Shown in pieces: positions 16,096 through 21,979 of a stretch of 21,979 bases of DNA; the stretch's first letter is position 1; every line of letters begins with the position of its first letter. A model generated the notes under the pieces. That model was not told the DNA's origin. It was given only the letters and a program-made list of their open reading frames with translations, and did not search any database. Both the position numbers and the translations under genes were made by a program. Source of the DNA: JBHEPS01 sp046261635 (GTDB lineage Bacteria; Acidobacteriota; Thermoanaerobaculia; Gp7-AA8); contig JBHEOL010000306.1 in NCBI GenBank assembly GCA_046261635.1, positions 1 to 21,979 on the forward strand, read 5' to 3'.

Positions 16096-16730
16096 TGGAC
16101 GGAACGGAAATCATCGAAGAACAGACCGACGACACGTCGGAAGAGGCACCAGCTTCGAGCGGGCGCGGCTTCAGCGACCTGAGCGCGCCGATTCTCGACG
16201 AGGTGATCCGGCAATTCCGCGCCGCGAGAAACGACATTCTCCGCTACGGCGTCTGGAACACGCGGAACCTGTCGGATGAGGATTTCAACCGGATCGACGA
16301 CCAGCGGCTCTTCGACTACTTCCGGCAGGACCTGCTCGAGACCCGCTTTCTGAACAAGGGGCGCCGAGCCGACCTGGTGCAGGTGTGGGGATGGTTCGAC
16401 GACCAGATGAGTGGCGCAGTCCCTCTGCTCGTCAATGGGCAGGAGGAGACGAGCCTGGAGGTCCAGGACCGCGATCTCGAGAAGGTGCGCAAGCGGATCG
16501 CGGACGTCGCCTCGTTCATGGCGATCCTCCGGAGCGGGGACTTCGACAGCTTCAGGAAGGTCAAGTACAAGCTGCGGCGCACGGTCATGCGTTTGACCTA
16601 CGACCTGCATCACCTTTCGAAGCGTCTCGACAAGTACAGGCGCAATCTGGGGCCGTACCACCGCTCGCGCGACATCGATGCAGCCAGCGAGGCGGCCCCC
16701 CCCGAGATCCGCGCCATGGGCCACGACTGA
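16095..16730 (+). CDS. Hypothetical charged helical protein downstream of dut
   Basis: I do not recognise this protein of about 211 residues. The first 30 residues are acidic and probably disordered (EIIEEQTDDTSEEAPA). The rest is helical and rich in Arg, Asp and aromatic residues, with stretches such as LSAPILDEVIRQFRAARNDI and LTYDLHHLSKRLDKYRRNL. There is no signal peptide or membrane segment, so it is likely cytoplasmic. The ATG at 16095 is preferred over 16092 because GGAG (16084-16087) is then 7 nt away. The start overlaps the dut stop codon (TGATG), which implies co-translation with dut. The stop codon lies 1 nt before the composite repeat. Confidence 0.75.
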   Translation: MDGTEIIEEQTDDTSEEAPASSGRGFSDLSAPILDEVIRQFRAARNDILRYGVWNTRNLSDEDFNRIDDQRLFDYFRQDLLETRFLNKGRRADLVQVWGWFDDQMSGAVPLLVNGQEETSLEVQDRDLEKVRKRIADVASFMAILRSGDFDSFRKVKYKLRRTVMRLTYDLHHLSKRLDKYRRNLGPYHRSRDIDAASEAAPPEIRAMGHD

Positions 16731-16731
16731 A

Positions 16732-16864
16732 GTGGCGGAGGCTTCAGCCTCCGCCTCACTCGTCGTGCGACATCTCTCCCCACCCGCGCGACAATCTCAA
16801 ATCGCGGAAAAGGCATCTCGCTTCGTTCGAACGATCAGGCGGCGGAGGCTGAAGCCTCCGCCAC
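16732..16864. repeat. Composite inverted repeat, copy 2 (two facing hairpins)
   Basis: The left unit (16732-16755) begins GTGGCGGAGGCTTC and the right unit (16841-16864) ends GAAGCCTCCGCCAC. They are perfect 24-nt reverse complements, and each is itself a palindrome (GGCGGAGGCT pairing AGCCTCCGCC). An 85-nt spacer separates them. The element begins 1 nt after the stop codon of the hypothetical gene and ends 3 nt before the stop codon of the convergent repeat-protein gene. It shares the GTGGC(A/G)GAGG...CCTC(T/C)GCCAC outline with the element at 11445-11516, but the inner core differs. Confidence 0.9.
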
Positions 16865-16867
16865 TGT

Positions 16868-19800
16868 TCAGATTGAAACCACGGAGAGCTGTCCCTCGAC
16901 CACGTTGACCTGCTTGCGATTGGTCACTGCGCCCGCGGCGTCGAGGATCTCGAGCGTGTAGATGCCGGGGGCGACGTTCTCGATCGAGGTCGAGCCGGGG
17001 CGAAGCATCATCTCGCCGCGGGGATCCCACATGCCGCTCTGGCGCGGCTGACCGGTTTGATCGAGAAGGCGGGCGCGGACCGAGCTCGCGGCCGATGAAT
17101 CGATGCGGATCGACCCGCCCGGACGGAGAGCGACGGCGAGCGCGGAGCCCGGCACGGAGAACTGGATCCTCTCGGAGGCATAGCCGCTGGCGTTCACCAC
17201 GGCGGAGTAAGAGCCGGGTGCGAGCGACAGCCGCGTGGTGCCGCTGGAATCGGGGCGGAAGCTCCCCTGGTGCACGGGGCGCCCCGCTCCGTCCACGACG
17301 GAGATGAAACTGTTCAGCGCGCGGCCGTCGCGCGCGTCGACGATCCTGAGCGCGATGCCGTCGGTGGGCGAGAGCCGGAACTCGAGGTCGGCGATCGGGG
17401 CGTCGGAGACGCGGAGATCGCGCACCTCCTGCCCGAACCCGCTCTTCTCGACGCGCAGCCGGTAGTCGCCCGGCGTGACGTTGTCGAGCACGAATCTTCC
17501 CGCGGCATCGGATCGCACTGGCATTGTCGCGAACCGCTGTTCGGCGTTGGAAGGCTGGAGCGTTACGACCGAATCTCCGATCGGCTCGCTGGTGGAGGCG
17601 TGAAACACCCTTCCTTCGATCCGCGACCCGCCGATGTCGATGTCGAGAGTCCCCGACCCGCTGACGCGATGGTCACCGGACCAGGAGGCCATCGTGCGGA
17701 GGTCGAAGGCGCGGACCTGGTAGTCACCATCCTGAAGGCCGGTCACTTCGTAGTGGCCACTCCCCTCGCTACGTGTGGAGCCGGATGGAAGCGCCCGGTC
17801 CCTCGGCGTGAATGAGACCGACACTCCATCGACCGGAGCTCCCTGCCGGCTCACGCGGCCGCGGACCGAGTGCCCGGTGCCGAATTCGAGATCGACGGCC
17901 ACCCGACTCCCGCTCGCGACCTCGACGACCTTCTCGGCGCTCGTGCGCCGCGCCATGAGCGCGACTCCCTCGGCCCAGACCCTGGTGGATCCGGGAGCAA
18001 CGCCGTCGATCGTGAAACTCCCATCCGGCGACACCCCGCTTTGCGCACGCGATGAGCCGCTCGAGGCGACCACCTGGACCACCGACATCTCGGAAGGGGG
18101 GAGTCCCAGCACGCGTCCCGTGATCGTTCCTCCGTCGCCCAACTCGATCCGGATGGGAATCCCCGACCCGACCACGACGTCCTCGACCGATCCGGGCACC
18201 ATCCCGCTCTTCGACGCGCGGAAAAGATAGCGCCCCTCGGCCAGCCCGCTCATCCTGAACATCCCGTTCGCGTCGGTTTTCGCTGACTCTCCGCCGCTGT
18301 CGGCAACGGCCGAACGGGCGAAGACATCGGCACCGGCCACCGGCGCTCCGTTCGCGGTCACGACGGATCCCTGCACCTCCGCTCCGCGGCCGAGACGGAA
18401 GTCCACCTGCATCTCGCGTCCGGCGACCTTCACGCTCCTGGTCTCCGTCACGTAGCTCTGGTGCGCTGCGCGCAGCTCCATCTCTCCTTCGGGAATCCCC
18501 TCGAGGATGTAATTTCCGTCGCCGTCCGACATGACCGCGTTGTTGCGCCGCGCCATCGGCATCGGAGAGCTTCCCTCGACCGTGGAGATCGCTGCTCTGG
18601 CAACCGCGGATCCATCTGGGCCGAGCACTCGTCCGGTGATGCGCGTGCCGGTTTCCAGCGGGATCTCGATATCGTCGGTCACGCCGCCTGGCTTGACCTC
18701 GATTCCGGGCATCTTCCCGCTGACGTAGCCCGACGCCTGAACGAGCAGTTCGATACTCCCTTCGGGAATGTTGTCGATCTCGAAGGTGCCGTCATCGCTC
18801 TGGAAGCGTGTCAGATTGGGAGGTCCCATCATGACCATTCCGCTGCCACGTCTCTCGCCCGAGGGGCCGACTTCGAAGTTCGTGACGGGGCGCCCGGTGC
18901 TCTTCTCGACGACACGTCCGCGAACGGTCCCTCCGGCCGGGATCTCGATGACGAGGTTGCCCTCCGGCGCCTCGGTCATCCGGATCTCACGGATGTTGCT
19001 TCCCATGTTCGACGCCATGACCGTCGCCGGGCCCGGCGGGAGATCGGAGAGCGTGAACCCTCCGTCGGGTCCCGTCACCGTCGGATCCGTCCAGAGCCTC
19101 AGATCATTCATGACGTTGATGTTGACGTCCTGAACGCCCGATCCGTTCGGCCGGACCACGCGTCCGGTAATCGAAGCGCCCTCGGTCAGACGAATCGAGA
19201 GCGGCTCGATCCCGGGCTCGACCGGAATCGCGGCAATCCTCTCGGGGGCGTAGCCCTCACGCTGGACGACGAGGTCGTATTTCCCCGACTCGAGGCTGGC
19301 CGAGAAACGACCCTCCGCATCGGTGTAAAGAACCTCCGGGTCGATGGCGCTGGGTCCGGCCATCCTCCGAATCACGAACTGCTGGCGGGGTCCGGCCGCG
19401 GTCGCGAATCGAACGGAAGCGCCCCGTAACGGATCACCCGCGGGATCGGTCACGACTCCCGCTACCTCGATGCCGCGAGGGATCACGATGCGCACCCCGG
19501 ATCGAGTCGCTCCTGGCTCCGCTGCCACCGGCTCACTCCGTCCGCTCGGAAGCCCACGCCTCTTCGCCCCGAGAGCAATCTCCCCATCAGCAGTTCCTCG
19601 GAAGACGAAAGTACCGTCCGGACCCGACCATGCGGGAGCGGACAAACGCATGCGCATCCCCATCGCCATCGCATCCCGCGACGGATCCGTGGGGGCGATC
19701 CTTGCGGCCGCGACGGGCCGCCGGTTCTGGTCAGTCACGGTTCCGCGGATGATCGCGAGCGGCTCGACCGGCAGGACTCTGTTGATCCGGTCGCCTCCGC

Positions 19801-20815
19801 TCAATGCGATCGGGGATTCGCTGAAAGCGAGGGTTGGAGATCTGACGAGGAGGCGATAGCGTCCAGGAGCGATCGGGCCGATGGTGAACGCCCCCTTGGC
19901 ATCGGTGACCGCTTCCGGCGGGTCGAGCCGAATGCCTTCCGACGGGCTTACCGCGACCGCGACGCCTGGGACGTTGGCGCCGCTGATCGTATTTCTGACG
20001 GTTCCTGAGATCGTGGCTCCCGGAGCGAGCCGGAGGGCGTACTCCCGCCGCGTCGCGAGGCGGGACGCCGTGGCGACCCGCACTCCTTCCACTGCCGTGA
20101 TCTCTTTCCACGCCGGCGATACCCGCTCGATCGAGAACGAGCCGTCGTCCGCGCTCCTGCCGAGCGGGATCCCGTCGACCGTGAGCTCCGCGCCTGCGAC
20201 CGGCTGGCCCTTCGAGTCGACCGTGCGGCCAGTCAGGGAGACTCCCGGTGAGAGCTGGAGCCTGGCGATGCGCGAAACCTTCCCGCTCGCCACGTCCAGC
20301 GGGGCGACCTCTGGATGGTAAATGCGGACTCGCGGTGCGGTCCCGTCCCGCACGGTCAGCGTGAACGCGCCGTCTTCGCCAGTCACGAGGACGATCCCCG
20401 CGCCCGTGACCACCGTCGCCCCGGCGAGCGGCTTTCCGCCGCCCGTCACGATCGTCCGGAAAGGCTCTCCCTGCTGCATGGGGATCGCTCCGAGCTCCAT
20501 GTCGCCGGCAGCGCGACGCTCGAGGGGAACGAAGCCCGGGGCTTCGATGACGATCTCGACGACACCGGCGGTCTCGACGTCGAGGGTGAACTTCCCTTTC
20601 GAGTCGCTCTTCGCGGATGCCAGGGCAACCCGCGCGGGCTCGGTCGACATCCATCGCATGAGGCTGTCCCGCGTGAGCTCCAGCTTGAAAGCGGTCACGG
20701 TGGCTCCGGAGAGCGCCTCTCCTTCCTCGGTCATCGTGATTCCCGTGATGGCGGCCTGCGCCACTCCGGTTCCACAAAGTAGAAGTACGGCGCTTACGAG
20801 AAAGAACCTACGCAT
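16868..20815 (-). CDS. Large exported protein of carboxypeptidase-regulatory-like repeats
   Basis: This 1315-residue protein has a Sec signal peptide (cleavage near VAQA-AI, residue 21) and then roughly 15 beta-sandwich modules of about 75-90 residues. Each module follows the pattern G-x-I/V-x-G-x-V ... G-x-P-V-x-G-A ... D-x-x-G-x-F ... G-x-Y-x-L-x-V. Clear examples are GVSLTGRTVDSKGQPVAGAE, GTRITGRVLGPDGSAVARAA and GGTITGRVLG. They match the carboxypeptidase-D regulatory (transthyretin-like) domain. No peptidase, TonB plug, barrel or anchor follows, so it is likely periplasmic or surface-exposed; ligand unknown. The first and last modules are the most divergent. The start is well supported: AGGGGG lies 6 nt upstream of the ATG. 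It is convergent with the dut run and divergent from the PrcB-like lipoprotein. Confidence 0.9.
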   Translation of the reverse strand: MRRFFLVSAVLLLCGTGVAQAAITGITMTEEGEALSGATVTAFKLELTRDSLMRWMSTEPARVALASAKSDSKGKFTLDVETAGVVEIVIEAPGFVPLERRAAGDMELGAIPMQQGEPFRTIVTGGGKPLAGATVVTGAGIVLVTGEDGAFTLTVRDGTAPRVRIYHPEVAPLDVASGKVSRIARLQLSPGVSLTGRTVDSKGQPVAGAELTVDGIPLGRSADDGSFSIERVSPAWKEITAVEGVRVATASRLATRREYALRLAPGATISGTVRNTISGANVPGVAVAVSPSEGIRLDPPEAVTDAKGAFTIGPIAPGRYRLLVRSPTLAFSESPIALSGGDRINRVLPVEPLAIIRGTVTDQNRRPVAAARIAPTDPSRDAMAMGMRMRLSAPAWSGPDGTFVFRGTADGEIALGAKRRGLPSGRSEPVAAEPGATRSGVRIVIPRGIEVAGVVTDPAGDPLRGASVRFATAAGPRQQFVIRRMAGPSAIDPEVLYTDAEGRFSASLESGKYDLVVQREGYAPERIAAIPVEPGIEPLSIRLTEGASITGRVVRPNGSGVQDVNINVMNDLRLWTDPTVTGPDGGFTLSDLPPGPATVMASNMGSNIREIRMTEAPEGNLVIEIPAGGTVRGRVVEKSTGRPVTNFEVGPSGERRGSGMVMMGPPNLTRFQSDDGTFEIDNIPEGSIELLVQASGYVSGKMPGIEVKPGGVTDDIEIPLETGTRITGRVLGPDGSAVARAAISTVEGSSPMPMARRNNAVMSDGDGNYILEGIPEGEMELRAAHQSYVTETRSVKVAGREMQVDFRLGRGAEVQGSVVTANGAPVAGADVFARSAVADSGGESAKTDANGMFRMSGLAEGRYLFRASKSGMVPGSVEDVVVGSGIPIRIELGDGGTITGRVLGLPPSEMSVVQVVASSGSSRAQSGVSPDGSFTIDGVAPGSTRVWAEGVALMARRTSAEKVVEVASGSRVAVDLEFGTGHSVRGRVSRQGAPVDGVSVSFTPRDRALPSGSTRSEGSGHYEVTGLQDGDYQVRAFDLRTMASWSGDHRVSGSGTLDIDIGGSRIEGRVFHASTSEPIGDSVVTLQPSNAEQRFATMPVRSDAAGRFVLDNVTPGDYRLRVEKSGFGQEVRDLRVSDAPIADLEFRLSPTDGIALRIVDARDGRALNSFISVVDGAGRPVHQGSFRPDSSGTTRLSLAPGSYSAVVNASGYASERIQFSVPGSALAVALRPGGSIRIDSSAASSVRARLLDQTGQPRQSGMWDPRGEMMLRPGSTSIENVAPGIYTLEILDAAGAVTNRKQVNVVEGQLSVVSI

Positions 20816-20983
20816 TTCGGGCCCCCTGACAGATGACTGGGTTCGAGTCCGCCGAGCGGATACGGGTAATCTACGCCCGAACGAGCCGGGCGGTTCCCGG
20901 AAGATCGAGTGGCGGGGAGCGGGTTATCGCCTGGTGCAATCGACGAGGCCCGGAACTTGCGCGTATCCCGGCTGAGGACTGCC
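20816..20983. other. Divergent intergenic region with two promoters expected
   Basis: This 168-bp gap separates the start codons of the exported repeat protein (minus) and the PrcB-like lipoprotein (plus). AGGGGG for the minus gene (20822-20827) and GAGG for the plus gene (20973-20976) are visible ribosome-binding sites. No convincing -35/-10 pair stands out; TAATCT near 20868 on the plus strand is a weak -10 candidate. GGTTCGAGTCC at 20840-20850 looks like a tRNA T-loop but has no tRNA around it. Confidence 0.4.
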
Positions 20984-21508
20984 ATGAAAACGAACGTGTC
21001 GATTTTCGCCCTGTTTCTGTTAGCCGCCGGCTGCATGACCGCGCCTCCAGGAGACGAGATGAGCTCAGAGTCCCCAGCCACGCCCGCGTGGCGCGTGATC
21101 GATCAGGGATCCTACGGGCGCGCGGCGAATGCCGAGCCGGGCACGGCGACCCAGTCCCGGATCGGACTCGCACGCACGGAAGCCGAGTATCGAAGACTCT
21201 GGAGCGAGATCGTTTCGCCCGAGAGCCAGCCCCCGTCGGTGGACTTCTCGGCCGAGGTCGTCGCCATTCTCACGCTCGGTCAGAAATCGACCGGCGGATG
21301 GGGAATCGAGATCGCCGGGGCCGAAGTGTCGGGCGCCTCGGCGGAATTGCGCACGAGAATCAACCGTCCGGCACCGGGGGGAATCGTGACGATGGCCTTC
21401 ACGGCTCCTTTTGCGGTCGTCGCGATCACCGAGCCGGGCGTGGCCGAGGTTGTCTGGCTCGATGAAAGCGGAGCGGAGGTGACGCGGGACCCGAAGGATC
21501 GGAGTTGA
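20984..21508 (+). CDS. Lipoprotein with PrcB C-terminal-like domain
   Basis: This 174-residue protein starts MKTNVSIFALFLLAAGC, a lipoprotein signal peptide with Cys 17 as the lipidation site. The mature N-terminus is a short disordered linker. Residues about 50-165 include VVAILTLGQKSTGGWGIEI and later PAPGGIVTMAFTAPFAVVAI, which match the PrcB C-terminal domain. That domain is named from the treponemal dentilisin complex, where PrcB helps assemble the protease. No PrcA-like protease is adjacent; the M36-like protease is about 5 kb away. The frame is open from 20909, but the ATG at 20984 is chosen for the signal peptide and for GAGG 7 nt upstream. Its stop overlaps the next gene's TTG start. 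Confidence 0.85.
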   Translation: MKTNVSIFALFLLAAGCMTAPPGDEMSSESPATPAWRVIDQGSYGRAANAEPGTATQSRIGLARTEAEYRRLWSEIVSPESQPPSVDFSAEVVAILTLGQKSTGGWGIEIAGAEVSGASAELRTRINRPAPGGIVTMAFTAPFAVVAITEPGVAEVVWLDESGAEVTRDPKDRS

Positions 21509-21979
21509 CCCGACTTCGTCCGGTGGCGAGAGCCCAGGCCCTTCGGGAGCGGCTCGACGCGCTCGTGGAGACATTCGACGCTTCGACCATCACGCCTGAT
21601 CCTCTCGAGCTCGTACTCCGTTACGAGAATGATCGCGATCGCGAGGTCGTGGCCCTGCTCGCTGCGGCTTTCGCCTACGGGCGCGCCGACATCGTCGTCG
21701 CCAACGTGGGGCGGGTTCTCGGTGCGATGGGAGCGTCGCCTTCGAGCTGGCTGCTCGAGCGCACGAACGATGGGCGCTTCGACCGGCTCACCACACGGCT
21801 CGTGTTTCGCGATTTCACCCATCGTTTTCACAAGGTCGACGACCTCGTCGCTCTGCTCGAACGGCTCGGGCTTTCACTCGCCCGTCATGGCTCGCTCGGC
21901 AACCTATTCCGGAACGTCTACGATTCCGCCGACCGGGACATCGGTCCCTCGCTCGCCCGTTTCGTCGAGGCGCTCATCG
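21505..21979 (+). CDS. TIGR02757/DUF2400 family protein, partial
   Basis: This frame is open to the right edge (158 codons visible). It matches the N-terminal half of the TIGR02757 (DUF2400) family: DPLELVLRYENDRDREVVAL, then LAAAFAYGRADIVVANVGRVL and FRDFTHRFHKVDDLVALL. The family is conserved in several bacterial phyla, is cytoplasmic and helical, and has no firmly assigned function. A TTG at 21505 is chosen because AAGGA (21494-21498) lies 6 nt before it; a GTG at 21523 is an alternative without a ribosome-binding site. The TTG overlaps the stop codon of the upstream lipoprotein gene (TTGA), suggesting translational coupling. Confidence 0.88.
   Translation, partial: MTRLRPVARAQALRERLDALVETFDASTITPDPLELVLRYENDRDREVVALLAAAFAYGRADIVVANVGRVLGAMGASPSSWLLERTNDGRFDRLTTRLVFRDFTHRFHKVDDLVALLERLGLSLARHGSLGNLFRNVYDSADRDIGPSLARFVEALI

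Noticed and set aside
20838..20850. GGTTCGAGTCC resembling a tRNA T-loop, considered as a tRNA or att-site remnant
   Set aside because: The T-stem does not pair beyond two bases, no acceptor, D or anticodon arm can be drawn, and no integrase or element boundary is nearby.

Overview
The window is GC-rich, densely packed bacterial chromosome with no rRNA, recognisable tRNA, phage, transposase or CRISPR. It probably comes from an Acidobacteriota-like organism. This is an inference from gene style: a seven-TM-type sensor protein with a PDZ domain, a DUF4097 lipoprotein, a large protein of carboxypeptidase-regulatory-like repeats, and a secreted protease whose C-terminus carries 'IPA ... GQFVPA' and 'VDNRSGDPIYVPA' beta modules of a kind I associate with Thermoanaerobaculia-like genomes. 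No 16S or ribosomal gene is present to confirm this.

Layout: (1) 1-6079, minus strand, in transcription order: a GAF-like/proline-rich protein with a conserved helical C-terminus, a large Slt70-type lytic transglycosylase, and a membrane PDZ-7TM-GAF-PAS sensor cut by the left window edge. (2) 6167-8354, plus strand: a TPR/SmpA-like lipoprotein, an FmdB zinc-ribbon protein, an EcsC-like protein and a small hypothetical. (3) 8395-10888, minus strand: a DUF4097 lipoprotein followed by a multi-TM GT-C-like protein. (4) 10921-11439, plus: an RDD membrane protein, convergent with a YigZ/IMPACT protein (11519-12112, minus). (5) 12167-16730, plus: a tightly coupled run of M36-like secreted metalloprotease, dUTPase and a hypothetical, joined by TGATG stop/start overlaps. 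(6) 16868-20815, minus: a 1315-residue exported repeat protein. (7) 20984-21979, plus: a PrcB-domain lipoprotein coupled to a TIGR02757/DUF2400 protein cut by the right edge.

Functionally the window is dominated by envelope and secreted proteins: wall turnover, lipoproteins, export and signalling, mixed with housekeeping genes (dut, YigZ).

The most distinctive non-coding signal is a pair of composite inverted-repeat elements (11445-11516 and 16732-16864). Each consists of two facing hairpins with GTGGC/GCCAC ends, and each fills almost exactly the gap between two convergent stop codons. No clear new defence or mobile system is visible. The best leads are these repeats, the basic insertion in the transglycosylase, and the uncharacterised conserved-looking domains.
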